From Hygrocybe punicea (Eukaryota > Basidiomycota > Agaricomycetes > Agaricales > Hygrophoraceae), in assembly GCA_963556145.1 (NCBI GenBank), contig OY744465.1:6510001-6574000 (forward strand): DNA of 64,000 nucleotides, written 5' to 3'. Below are positions 43,286 through 53,536 of the stretch, piece by piece (positions within the stretch are counted from its first letter, which is position 1; the number at the start of each line of letters is the position of its first letter). Below the pieces are notes generated by a model. It was not told the DNA's origin, ran no database searches, and worked only from the letters and a program-made list of their open reading frames with translations. The position numbers and the translations under genes are program-made.

Positions 43286-43982
43286 TCATTTCCTCACTCC
43301 AAGTACATCGCCCAAAGTCATATTTTCCATAGCAAACATCAACGCCTGAGGAACACCCTTGGCCAACTTGGCACTATCCTCCTTCGGGGTTTCGGTCCAC
43401 AAAGTCAAAGCACATTCGTTCCATTGGAGTAACCGCACACGACGAAGGATGCCTTCTTCGGTCTGAAGCGAGACGACGAATCGGAGACGCGTGAAGTCGG
43501 TAGGGTCGACGTGGGTGATGAGCTGTGGGTGGGTTTGTTTCACTTGGGAGAGTGGAAGGACTTCGACTTGGATGACCTGGGTGAGGTGAGTGGGTGTGAG
43601 TGTGTATGTGTGTGAGTTTTGGATGATGGTATGATAGCGTAGAACGGCGATCACTTACGCGGTAGTTTTGGTAAGACTTTGATTCGAAATGGGAGGGTTC
43701 AACAAGGAGATGTAGGCTGAAACGATATCGTACGGAGTCAATAAGAGAGCCGACGAGCCAATGCGAAAGAACATAAATCAAGACAAACGGTGAAAGAACA
43801 TAAGTTGGGTTGACGAGCCAATGCCAAAAGACATACCAGTGAGTCATGACTCTATCTGGCGGATGATTAGCCAGATCAAGAGCAATCGCCGTCGAAGTCA
43901 TCAAACAACTCCTCCATTCAGCTATCCACTTGCTCAATTGTCTATCAATCTCGAGTTCGATCCAATTGTTGGAGGGCGACAA
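43286..43982 (-). CDS. Hypothetical spliced protein
   Basis: Minus-strand exons 43982-about 43657 and about 43575-43286 are joined by an intron with GTAAGT donor and CACCCAG acceptor. The C-terminal exon encodes I-Q-V-E-V-L-P-L-S-Q-V, L-R-F-V-V-S-L-Q-T and W-N-E-C-A-L-T-L-W-T, ending G-V-R-K. The N-terminal exon contains aromatic, hydrophobic stretches (W-Y-V-F-W-H-W, V-L-S-P-F-V-L-I-Y-V-L) that may be membrane segments or partly intronic. Not recognised. Confidence 0.4.
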
Positions 43983-44127
43983 GCGCTGTCCCGAGTGTTT
44001 CCTTATCTGTCCGTATGTCCCCCGCTGCTTTATTGTCTTTTAACAATTACATTTCCTTTCTCTTTCACCTCTGCGCTGCAAGCGCTTCTCGTATATATAT
44101 GTACTTTATTATTTGTCTCTTCGCACC

Positions 44128-44306
44128 TCAGCGATACTCTCCCGAGCGTCCCGCTGAGGTGAGCTTTATGTTATCCACCTTTCTTACAATACTTACCTGT
44201 ATCCCCTAGTATAACTCTTCGTGTTTAAACTAGGTAACTAATATATCACAGCGATACTCTCCCGAGCGTCCTGCTGAGTATAACTCTTCGTGTTTAAACT
44301 AGGTAT
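44128..44306 (+). repeat. Short direct duplications
   Basis: CAGCGATACTCTCCCGAGCG occurs at about 44130 and 44251; TATAACTCTTCGTGTTTAAA occurs at about 44210 and 44276. The second pair bounds a 66-bp tandem duplication. Confidence 0.75.
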
Positions 44307-44739
44307 TGCTAAACTAATACCAATCGTTCCGAGTCCTAAATTTATTTAGGCTCGGTCTTATGTGACCTGAGCCCCCCAAATCAAAATTCCACTCTAACGT
44401 CGCGGCAAATGCCGAGTTTGGTCATGTTTACTTTCTCACACATTTTCCAATGACCACTGCTTTGCACAAACAATTCTAGGCAGGCCAGAGTTAACATTAT
44501 GCAGTCCATATTTTTTTCCATTTATCATTGACTATTAATACACTTCCTGTAAGATTTTCATAGGATTTAATGCAGTGGAACATGTGTGGTAACCATATAT
44601 ATGTCAAAATGAGAGCAAAAACCAATTCCCCAACTTTGGTTTCCCCTTTTTCATGAAATCCTATGCAAAAATAAATATCTAGAAAATCTCAGTATATTGA
44701 GAAGGTTCTTTACACCAATTTTGTGCATAACAGGCATCA
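44307..44739. other. AT-rich DNA, nothing recognised
   Basis: No frame or terminal repeat was found. Confidence 0.5.
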
Positions 44740-44747
44740 ATCAAGAC

Positions 44748-44799
44748 CAGTGTTGCCTCAACTCAGCTGGACAGGAAAAGCTGAGTTGAGGCAACACTA
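44748..44799. mobile_element. 52-bp hAT-like mini-hairpin element
   Basis: CAGTGTTGCCTCAACTCAGC at one end and the complement of TAGTGTTGCCTCAACTCAGC at the other, around a 10-bp centre. Flanked by a perfect 8-bp duplication ATCAAGAC (44740-44747 and 44800-44807). It shares its tip and TGGxCAGxAAAAGCTGA core with the 198-bp element at 60298. Confidence 0.9.
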
Positions 44800-44807
44800 A
44801 TCAAGAC

Positions 44808-45235
44808 AATATTTGAGGCCTCATGACAAATGAAGATTAGCTATGTCTGAGTGTGACATGTAAAAGTGACAGGCATGTCAATCCTTTGACCACCACTCCC
44901 TTGAAATCCATTATTCTGGGACTTCTTTCCTTAACATGACCAAGCATGCTCTTTCTGTGGTCACATCAGAAGTGCAACAGGTGGATGCTGAGATCAAATT
45001 GTAGCCTAGAGTGGTGACACCCCATCATGGGTGTGCAAAGGAGTGTTGAATCATGACATTGTAGTCCAATTACAAAAATTGTGATTTCCATTCTTCTTGT
45101 TGATATAAAAAATGTAATGGGGTAGCTGAGATACATTTACAAGATATTCAAAAGAGAATTGTGACATTGATGTTTAGGAAGAGGTGAGACAAACTTGTGT
45201 GCAAAGAAATGGTATTAGTTGAAAAATAAGAAATT
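44808..45235. other. AT-rich DNA, nothing recognised
   Basis: No supported feature. Confidence 0.5.
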
Positions 45236-46075
45236 CTGTGGCTGGGTGCTCCCAGCTGCCCATGTAATTATAAGCTTTATTTTTCTGTTAGATTCTAACT
45301 TCTAGCTCACCAGGTGAATGACCACCAACACCACAACATCAACTGCAAACACCATGGCCAACACAACCTTAAACATCCACCTGCACAGTCTCAAAACATG
45401 TGTGTATGCCAATAAATGTGAATGCAGGGTCGATAAGACCAAACACACAGCAGGGGGTGGTGTGCCCACCCCCTCTGCTACTTAGTATTTTTTTTGCTAT
45501 CATGTACTTTATTCATTTTATTCTTATTGCAAAGCACCACACTACTAATACCCCACCCCAATGCCATCACCACCTTGTCACCAAACCACTGACTTGCCAC
45601 ATCCCCACCAAAAACATACCCTTCCCACTCCACACCTGTCAACCCACACTCAGCAGCAGACCCAAGTGCACCATGGTCAAACACAGCAGACAATGAGAGA
45701 TGTGCATGGCCATTCCAGTGATTGACAAAGACAGGTATCACCCCCTGAGTTTTCAATCATGGCTCACTGTACCTCATTTCCATTGTGAATGAGGCACCAT
45801 TGGTCCCAGAACACCCACCTTGCCCTGGTGTGCCCAACCCCACTTCCAATCACCAGCCACCACCTCCTGCCTCTGTTTTCCACCCCAGATCACCCCTCAC
45901 ATCCCCTCACACCTCTTTCTATTGCAAACAGGGTCCTGATGTGCACAAAACATACATGTTGGCCAGAGGTGGCCCAAACTCCAACTCCCTTCACTTCCTA
46001 TCACCAACCACCATCTACCCCTCTCTCAATTCCCCCACATGAACCCCTGCACCTTGTTTCAAGCCTGAACAAGGT
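45236..46075 (+). mobile_element. Probable hAT-like element interior, boundaries not found
   Basis: Carries the GC hairpin with H-P/C-P-P-P-L reading (45450-45478), a small hairpin GGCTGGGTGCTCCCAGCTGCC (about 45241) and CACCTTGTT...ACAAGGTG (about 46050-46075), resembling hAT-family internal parts elsewhere. Two overlapping frames (45785-46042, 45789-46151) are Pro/Thr/His-rich and not accepted as genes. Confidence 0.45.
45450..45478. repeat. GC hairpin, hAT-family internal motif
   Basis: GCAGGGGGTGG and CCACCCCCTCTGC flank TGTGC; followed by TTAGTATT. Confidence 0.65.
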
Positions 46076-46127
46076 GCTTAAGGCTAGGCCAGGGTTTGTC
46101 AAGGGTTTTGGTTATGGGGAAATTATT

Positions 46128-46412
46128 TCAAATAGCTTGTTCTTCTTCTGATGATTTCAGTCCTAAGAAAGAATGTACAACTTTATTGTTAGTTCGCCAG
46201 TTTGAGGTGGCTCGAGGTTTGATAGCGACATCAGGGCAGATTATCTGTCCAGTAAGGTAGTCATCAAGACCAACCATATCTAAGCATTGGACAACAATGT
46301 GTTTCCATTTCGGCCAGTTGTTCTTTGATTTATTGAGTAATTCAATTTGAGAAACAAGGCTCGCTTGGATGGTGGGGGCAAGTGCAATGGAGGGTGCAGC
46401 AGTGGTAGACAT
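46128..46412 (-). pseudogene. gag: Copia Gag, N-terminal fragment (second Copia element)
   Basis: ATG at 46412. About 95 codons with the Copia-type start (L-V-S-Q-I-E-L-L-N, W-P-K-W-K, L-D-M-V-G-L-D-D-Y-L-T-G) and a conserved W later. The frame ends at 46128, so at least two thirds of Gag and all of Pol are missing. The LTR and primer site lie immediately upstream. Confidence 0.75.
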
Positions 46413-46482
46413 ATTTTTGAGTCAAGAATAATGTAAGGCAAGCTTGGCAAGGAGTGGGTTGTGTCTAGCACACAAGCGCGCA

Positions 46483-46494
46483 GGGCTCATAACC
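46483..46494 (-). other. Primer-binding site GGTTATGAGCCC (second Copia)
   Basis: Minus-strand 12-mer adjoining the LTR; identical to 25227-25238. Confidence 0.8.
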
Positions 46495-46691
46495 TGTTAA
46501 AACTGTATCCTAGTCAGGCTAAGTATAATACAGTTAGCGGATGGTCTATACAATGTGAGGAATACATACCTCAGCCATGAACAGAATGACTGAGGTAGCA
46601 GAATAGTCTGTGTGACATTGATATACGATAAACAACGTCATGTGTCCCGATTGTGTCCCGATCATGTAATCTACACATGTGAAATCCAACA
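46495..46691 (-). repeat. Solo 5' LTR of the second Copia fragment
   Basis: Minus-strand TGTTGGATTTCACATGTGTA ... GATACAGTTTTAACA, 197 bp, ending at the primer site. Its sequence differs from the LTR at 24985 apart from the TGTTGG start. No matching 3' LTR was seen. Confidence 0.7.
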
Positions 46692-47215
46692 GTTTGTAGT
46701 CTACACATTGATGTTTTAAGAAGTTGGTGCTACTAGTATGTGCTACCAATTGAATACAATCATGAATGCCATGGTGGGACTAGTACTACTAGCTAATAGG
46801 ACTCTGGGTCTGAGAGTGTGGGCTTCAACTTCAACTTCACCACTTAAACTGCTCCCACTTGGTCAGCAGTTGCAGCTTGGCATATGCCAGTGCCAGTGGG
46901 AGGGGCATCATTGGCAGTGTAGTATGCTCTCCATTTGATATACCTTTCTATGACTCAGTATGACTCCTGCTGTAGAATGAGCCCAGTTTCTGCTGGAGAA
47001 GGTCCAGTCACCTAATCTGACAGGCCCAGTCATGGATGGTCCCTCTCCCAGATTCTGATTCACCCCCTCTTTCAAGTTGTTTGTTTGTATTGCGGCCTAC
47101 TTTAGTGGTAGCTAGTACTTCAAATACCATTACAGTTCAGTCATCATTCATTGTCTAAGTAATTATCAATCTCAGATATATTGATACTCCCTTATCACTT
47201 GTTTGATATATATTC
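46692..47215. other. No supported gene
   Basis: AT-rich. The stretch near 47165-47200 (CAGATATATTGATACTC) recurs near 60695-60712, suggesting a dispersed repeat remnant. Confidence 0.4.
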
Positions 47216-47231
47216 TTTGTGTTCTGTCTAG

Positions 47232-47494
47232 TGATGGACAGGTCAGGTTCAGAACCGTGGTTCGAACCTGAACCGATGGGAACCGAACCATGGTTCACTG
47301 GCAGGTCCAGGTTTGAGGCAGGGCATGAACTGGACCTAAAGTCCGGTTCCGTGTTCACGTGTAGTGAACTTCACAGGGAACCCTTGGGTTTTTTTGATGG
47401 TACCCATACCTGTACCTGTCGAAAACCCATACCTGCCCTCAGGGTACAGGTTTTGTCATGGGTACACAAGTTCCGACCCTCAGGTTACCTGCTA
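47232..47494. mobile_element. Short ACCCG-type hAT-like element, 263 bp
   Basis: CTGTCTAG is repeated exactly at 47224-47231 and 47495-47502. Between them are subterminal GAACCG/CGGTTC and GGTACAGG/CCTGTACC words in both orientations, as in the larger ACCCG-type elements. Inverted ends are poor (TGATGGACAGG versus TAGCAGGTAACC), so the exact tips are less certain. Confidence 0.6.
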
Positions 47495-47502
47495 CTGTCT
47501 AG

Positions 47503-47926
47503 AAACTTGACAAAGTCAGCTTCTCAGTTTTCATTGAGATGATCTGATGTCACATTGCCTTAAATTCATTGATTTCTGAATTTGTGAGAAAAATAACAAC
47601 TTGGTCCTTGGATAAAAACCTTTTTTTCAACAGGGTTGAATTGCTAGATAGGTTGTTCTACTTGACATCTCTTGTATTATGACAGTATTATGATGTGCTG
47701 GTCTCAGGAATATAATGCAATGTAGTCATAAGACTGACTCTATCCTTATAATGTAGTCTAAATCCAATTTGGAAATTTCCAACAGTGTCCATTGTGGTTG
47801 TGGTCATGGTCCTAGTCACAGTCACAGTTGTGATATTTCCACCATGATGGAACAAAAAAGTGGTGGCTATGCAGAGGGGTCCAAAAAGAATTTAGCCAGC
47901 CTCATGGCCAGACTAACTAGGTACTG
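47503..47926. other. No supported gene
   Basis: The frame 47769-48119 runs through the MITE that follows and is not a gene. Confidence 0.45.
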
Positions 47927-47928
47927 TA

Positions 47929-48058
47929 CTAATTTATTCAATTCACCAGCACGTGACTGTGTGAAAACTCCCAATAAATCTGAAAAAATTGAGAAAAAAT
48001 TAAATCCGGTGTCAAAAAAAATCCATGTGACGCGTGACCAGCGAATTGAACGAATTAG
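47929..48058. mobile_element. 130-bp TA-target MITE, copy 1
   Basis: Inverted ends CTAATTTATTCAATTCACCAG / (complement) CTAATTCGTTCAATTCGCTGG, flanked by TA on each side. The whole 130 bp matches, inverted, the copy at 54602-54731. Confidence 0.85.
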
Positions 48059-48060
48059 TA

Positions 48061-48715
48061 CAGTAACCCCAGTTTGGGATTTCAATCCTGCAACCCCCAG
48101 CCCTTGCCAATGTGAATAAATAAAGAGGCAGTGATGAATACTCTTTTACAGTGTTCAATCATATGGCAGTGAGGACTTCAAGTATGACTACTACTACTAG
48201 TGCTAGTACTGTGCCAATGACCAGTGACTGGCATAACTAGTACTACTAGTACACTGCCAACTCAGGAAAATGTCTGTTTGACATTTGTTTGTTGATGTTG
48301 GCAGAGGTTAGAAATTAGTACCTTGAGAGGCCTGGCTCGATCTTTCCTAAAGACCAGGACAAAAAGTCTTGAATAAACATCCTGCTGGGATCTGGCAAAA
48401 TACCCACAAAATATCCAGAGAAAGATATCAACTTCATGCCACACAGGTAAGCTGCTTAATAAGCTTGCCCAGCACAATTTTCTTTAAGTCCCTTCTTTGT
48501 CTTTATTTGACATGGTTCATATCCCACCTTCAACCACATGGCAATGACATACTATGTAACCATGATGGATGGTTAGGAGACAACAAGGATGTATATTCTC
48601 TTATATAGTCTTTTTGTTAAAAAAACCATGTTATCCACATGGATGAAAACAGGACAACAATGGGGAAGAACACTGACAATGATGATGATGGACAATCCAA
48701 ATGCTGATGTTGAAG
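48061..48715. other. No supported gene
   Basis: AT-rich; includes ACTACTACTAG-type simple repeats near 48188-48252. Confidence 0.45.
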
Positions 48716-49041
48716 GTTGAGAGTAGTGAATGACATGGGTTTCAAAACCCGTGCGGGTTTTGATCATGGGTTCATGCAGGTGCAGGTACGGGTTGCCAAA
48801 TCGGGACCCACATCAAACCCATACCTAGACATGGGTTAAACGGGTCACCGGCGGGTACAACTGACCCCCAACGACCCTCAGAAAACAGGTAAGTATTTAC
48901 ATTATTTCTATGTTTTATATTACTTAACTATTTTGCAACTAAACTGGTACCACACGACATGTCAAACACGCGCGCCTGGCAACACAACAGTGACAACACC
49001 CATGCAACCATGACACAAAGCAGTAGGAGACAAGGAGACGA

Positions 49042-49072
49042 GCAGCGGGGGTGGTGCACCCACCCCCACTGC
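49042..49072. repeat. GC hairpin, hAT-family internal motif
   Basis: GCAGCGGGGGTGG and CCACCCCCACTGC around TGCACC; then ATTAGGTACG. Confidence 0.75.
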
Positions 49073-49184
49073 ATTAGGTACGCTTCCTTCGTTGCTAACT
49101 ACAGGAATCCAACTCACCAAAACAGCACCAGGCCAGCAGACAATGATAATGGACAACAACAACAATGACATCAACAACGGCATT

Positions 49185-49330
49185 GACGCCCATGCCCACC
49201 CATGCCCACACACTTGCCCTCACCCATGCCCTCACCCTTGCCCACACCCGCACTTGCCCTTGCCCTTGCCCTTGCCCATGCCCACACTTGCCCACACCCA
49301 CACCCTCGTCCTCACCAATGCCCATGCCCT
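49185..49330 (+). repeat. Degenerate CCCATGCCCACAC / CTTGCC simple repeat
   Basis: Short C-rich repeats giving Pro/His/Cys/Leu runs in all plus frames; explains the overlapping frames 49092-49458. Confidence 0.85.
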
Positions 49331-49354
49331 GCCTGGCCCGTGTGGCCCCCATTC

Positions 49355-49408
49355 ACCCCGCGAACAGTGTTGTCATGTCAATTGATGTGTACACGGCCTT
49401 CGCGAGGT
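49355..49408. repeat. S-I-D-V hairpin
   Basis: ACCCCGCGAA pairs with TTCGCGAGGT with one mismatch. The middle reads V-V-M-S-I-D-V-Y-T-A-F-A-R-L. Confidence 0.8.
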
Positions 49409-49677
49409 TGATAGGGCCCTCCCTGGGATGGGTGCCAGTCGGCTTGAGCTGTAGCTAGCAGCTTAAGCTGACTAGAACTGCAGCCAGAGCCTGCCCACGG
49501 CCATTGGTCGTGGGTACGATGGTGGGTACACATTGTACCCGTGACCTGCATAAGACAATTGTGACCCGCTGAACACCGGCGGGTAACCCACGTAAAACCC
49601 GTACCTGTGGTGTCGGGTACAGGTATGGGTCACAGATTTTGACCCGCGATAGACCTGTGTCATTCCCTAGTTGAGAG

Positions 49678-50254
49678 AAGGATTGCAGACTCTGATTTGT
49701 GGCAGAGAGCATTTTTCATTTTCCCCTTTCCCATTTAGTAGTTTACCATGTACTATAATAATATTTGCATAATGGTAATTGGTTTGACATTCTACTGGCT
49801 GCATATAGAAGGATCACAATGTCTGTCGTCAGCCTGAGGACAAGATGATATGTATGTGAACAGTCTGCTACTTAGTGGACCTTGAGTTGAGCTTCAGTTG
49901 ATATCAAGTCAAAAGGTTGTGGCAATTGTGACTCTGCAAAAACTAAATTGATTCGGGTCTTGAGGTCATGACAGTATGTAGCTATCACCTGACATCAAAT
50001 CCATATCTGGAAATCTTGCATGGGATACCTTGTCATGGGACTTTGAAAAACAGTGGCACAGCCTCCCAGTGGACCCACTGGCACTGGATTAGTGTTGCCA
50101 TGACTATAGCTGATGGTTTTTTTTTTTAATTGCCTTTTTAGGCTAATAAAATTAGGTAAAATTGTGAGAATATTTGACAAGATAGGGAAAGCCAAAAGCT
50201 GATGGGTCACTTAATGGTGCTCACAGTTTGGAGTTCATTTTTGAGAGTTATATC
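49678..50254. other. AT-rich DNA, nothing recognised
   Basis: No supported feature. Confidence 0.5.
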
Positions 50255-51033
50255 TTATTGATGAGGTCATAAAGATTATTATCAGAATATAAATCTATGG
50301 GCAGTGCAGGAGGGTGGGGGAAGGTGGGAGGCTGGAAAAGCCTGGGAAAGGGCAGGGGAGGGAAGGAGGGGGTGGGAGAGAATGCAAGAGGGTGGGAGAA
50401 GGCAGGAGAAGGCAGGGAGGGATGGAGAGGGTGGGAGGGGCAGAGGAGGGATGGAGAGAGCAAAGGAGGGATGGAGAGGGATGGGGCCCTGTCTGCTCAA
50501 TGTTGAAAACATCAAGGAAGGAAAACAACTCGGAAGTCGCCAGATTGCACCTCAAACTTTCTGGAACCTGGCAACTTCCGAATTCAACATTGTTTCCAGC
50601 ACCAAAATCATTGTCAATGACTAGCAGGCTGTGCATACATAGGCAGGTAAGTAACTTATTTTACTACCAGTTACTAACCAATTCTTCTGCTAGATCACCT
50701 TTCTAACACCACCCTCTAGCGCCATCAACTTCCCTCCACCCTTGCACTCTGGCCCTCTCCTTTCCTCTTCCACTGCCTCCTTCCCTCTCCCACATCCTCC
50801 TCCCTCCCCCCTTCCCCTTCCCCCTCCCTCCCCCTCCTGCCCTTTCCCAGCCTCTCCTGCCTACTGTGACCCCCACCCTCCTGCATGGCTGCACCACCTC
50901 CTGCCCTCTCCCTGTCCTCTCCCACTCCTCCCTCACTGGTTTTGCCCACCCCCCACTGACATCTTTATATCTTATGTGTATTCCATAGTAGATATTCTTA
51001 TAATAACCCATTGCTTTATGATCTCATCAATAG
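50255..51033. mobile_element. Foldback element with purine/pyrimidine arms
   Basis: Outer ends TTATTGATGAGGTCATAAAG and (complement) CCTATTGATGAGATCATAAA are inverted copies. Inside, 50290-50490 is GGGAGG/GGAGAA-rich and 50700-50950 is its pyrimidine counterpart in opposite orientation (CCTCCCTCC, CCTCCTGCC). The centre (50490-50700) is single-copy-looking. Frames on both strands across the arms reflect composition. No target duplication was found. Confidence 0.65.
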
Positions 51034-51203
51034 GAAGTTCAAGTTGCGCTTGACACATTTTTTGACATCTAAACTAAGCCTATGGACTCAGAATTGTGTC
51101 ACAATAAATGTATTCTCATTTTTTACTTTTTACTTTGCCTTATTTCAATGTCAGTATGACTCCAGAATTCAGATTTTTGAGCTGATCACTCTCGATTGCC
51201 ATA

Positions 51204-51590
51204 GCTAGATAAGCTGATGCAATTAGTTGACTATATTCCAGGTCCATTATAACCCACTGTAGCCCATGTCCAATCCTTTGCAAATGTGAGATATTTTGAT
51301 CAACTATAATAATACTTGTGTGAACTTGATAATGCTAGATAAGCTGATGCAATTAGTTGACTATATTCCAGGTCTATTATAACCCACTGTAGCCTATGCC
51401 CAATCCACTGCAAACATGAAATATTTTGATCAACTGTAATAATAATGGGTGAACTTGATAAGCTGATGTGACTAGTTGACTATCTTCCAGGCCCATTGTA
51501 ACCCACTGTAGCCCATGCCCAATCCTCTGCAAATGTGAGGAATTTTGATCAACTTTAATAATAACTATATGGACTTGGAAGGGATGATAA
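51204..51590 (+). repeat. Tandem repeat of about 120-130 bp, three units
   Basis: GATAAGCTGATGCAATTAGT-type starts at 51208, 51338 and 51457, each followed by a TATAACCCACTGTAGCC-like block and ATATTTTGATCAACT. Confidence 0.9.
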
Positions 51591-51677
51591 TGCAAGATAT
51601 GCCATTGTAACTAGCCAGCTATCTGCTTATCAAATATCAACTCCGCCTAGACATACCGGGCTCTCCTCGGTTTCCTG

Positions 51678-51872
51678 ATGTTGTTATCGAGCATCGTTGA
51701 GACGTCAAACGACTCAATCGAGTTGTTTCTTGCGATCATTCTCATCTCAGCGTTTGCTCTGTACGTTTTTGCCCGCCTCACGTTGCTCGTTCTCCCGTTT
51801 ATGGCTCTAAGATCTCTCCCTCCTGGAGCCTATCGGACTGCGGACTGGACCCGTTTCATACCACAAATCTAG
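51678..51872 (+). pseudogene. C-terminal fragment of a mushroom membrane protein
   Basis: A hydrophobic helix (L-F-L-A-I-I-L-I-S-A-F-A-L-Y-V) precedes L-R-S-L-P-P-G-A-Y and W-T-R-F-I-P-Q-I at the stop. That ending is typical of a large family of uncharacterised Agaricomycete multi-pass membrane proteins. Upstream exons are not identifiable, so it is a fragment. Confidence 0.55.
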
Positions 51873-53505
51873 TTCCCTCAAATTTCTTTTCATGTACCTC
51901 CATTGTGGTTGTAAGAATTTGCGCATGTCGCCTGGTTTGCTCTGTCCATAGGACCAAAAATATACCACCCTGTCGTGATATGTCCTCCCAACCCTCCCTA
52001 ATGTCAGCGTGGTAGTCGCTTCCACTCCGCCTCCAACGTCCCCGTTCCACTCTCCAAGTCTCAGCCTTCCTCATTCACGTTATTTCACGGACTAAGGCAA
52101 CATTGAGATGGCAGGCATTTACTTGATACGGAGGATGACAGCAACGACGAGTGGATTGGACTGTCCACTATGATCGGCGTGGCAACAGGTGAGTGCTGAG
52201 TACTGAGTGCTGAGCACTGCATCATTTTTCGCGACGCCATTATTCGCTTCGTCGTCCACTAAGGCCTCTTTCCCATACCTTGAGACTCTTCATGCATCCC
52301 TCCCAGTATAAAACGCCTTCCTGGCTCTCCCTCATTGTTCTTTTACACCAACTGTGGAATAATGGTACAGACTTGGCTCTCAGGCCCGATCACCAACCGC
52401 TCATCGTGGATCTTGGTACGTCTTCATTGTTTTGCTCATCTCCCTCCAAGAAGGACTCGCCCACGTCTTTGACATCACCACCGCGGTGAGTAAATCAAAG
52501 ACAAATTGAGAAAATTAGTTGCCAACTTCACAACAACAGAGATACCTCTCACCGTCTGTCCCGTGGTACAGGCATGCGGAAGCAAAGCAGGGACCACACA
52601 TGGCGACTGCTATTTGTATTTCGGCCGTGAAAATCATCGATACCGCAAGATCCTCGGTGTATCCCACCTTGTAAGCGAGAGACGAAACAGTCCATGTCAC
52701 CCAATATACCTTACCATAACATGCAATCGTAGATCAAGAACCCATTGTTGGCTCCGCAAGACGATTTCGTCGACCACAACTGGTGTCAGTACATCTTCTA
52801 GTTTCAGCCACCTCACATCCAAAACCTGTTTTCCGCCTTGTGCTTCTCCCCATTGGCGTACATGAACCATTGCGGCGCGATGCGCACTGTATCCAGCTGC
52901 TTCTCCCCCTGAATAGCAAACCCGACATGGCCTGCAAGCAAGGCGCAGTCAACCTTTGTGTTCGTTTGCAGATCATACATCCGGAGGCAACCACACTCGC
53001 GGAAACCAGACACCCACTGTGGAGCAGTGCTGTATGCTGACATTCTGTCCTAGTGATCCCGAGAGGGGAAAAACGTGCCCTTGTTGTCCGAAGCGCTGAA
53101 TGCGCGCATCCATCCGCTCAATACTGCGATTTTTGTCTTCATATCCGAGTAAGCTACTGACTACTCAGAGTGTCATGGAAACTAATTCATTGTCATAACA
53201 GGCTGAACAAGCACCCCCCATCGTTCGCGGTGTTCGACCACCTCCATTTCTGCAGCCCAATGCATGCGTTCCTGTTAGCACTAGTCCTGCAGCCTTACAT
53301 TCCCACTTGCGCCTTCCAATGGACAACACCACCGGTCTGTGACCATGTTTTCAACCAGCTTCAGATACCCTTACACGACAGAGAATTGTCTGTGCTCAGT
53401 TCCAAATACTTGTCGACCAAGTCTGATGCTCCCGTTGCGCTCATCAATGCGTTAGAATTTATTTTGGTGGATGTGGACCAGAGGGCAAAAGGAATGTTTT
53501 GTTAG
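51873..53505. other. Coding-like, splice-site-rich region without a recognised product
   Basis: Several short frames on plus (52280-52489, 52506-52865, 53170-53505) and minus (52813-53043, 51807-52074) lie among possible donors and acceptors, and GC content is higher than in neighbouring DNA. This suggests a decayed or highly spliced host gene. Neither strand nor product could be settled. Confidence 0.3.
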
Positions 53506-53536
53506 GATGACATGACAAGTACAAGAGTTGACAGTA

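Larger units (their letters stand above)
48724..49669 (+). mobile_element. ACCCG-type hAT-like element, 946 bp
   Basis: Ends TAGTGAATGACATGGGT and (complement) TAGGGAATGACACAGGT; perfect 8-bp duplication GTTGAGAG (48716-48723, 49670-49677). Subterminal ACCCGTACC/GGGTCA words. Interior, left to right: exon-like piece ending at GTAAGT (48890), intron to about 48950, M-S-N-T-R-A-W start, GC hairpin reading H-P-H-C-I (49042-49072), a very short intron (GTACGC...TAACTACAG, about 49078-49101), a CCCATGCCCACAC-type simple repeat (49185-49330), and the S-I-D-V hairpin (49355-49408). No transposase. Confidence 0.92.

Noticed and set aside
47769..48119. 116-codon frame starting with a Cys/His cluster
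   Set aside because: It reads through a TA-flanked MITE whose other copy gives no such frame.
49092..49458. Overlapping Pro/His/Cys frames as a cysteine-rich secreted protein
   Set aside because: Produced by CCCATGCCCACAC-type repeats within a bounded hAT-like element.
50297..50706. Gly/Arg/Glu-rich frames as an RNA-binding protein
   Set aside because: Homopurine arm of a foldback element; the complementary arm gives equally open frames.
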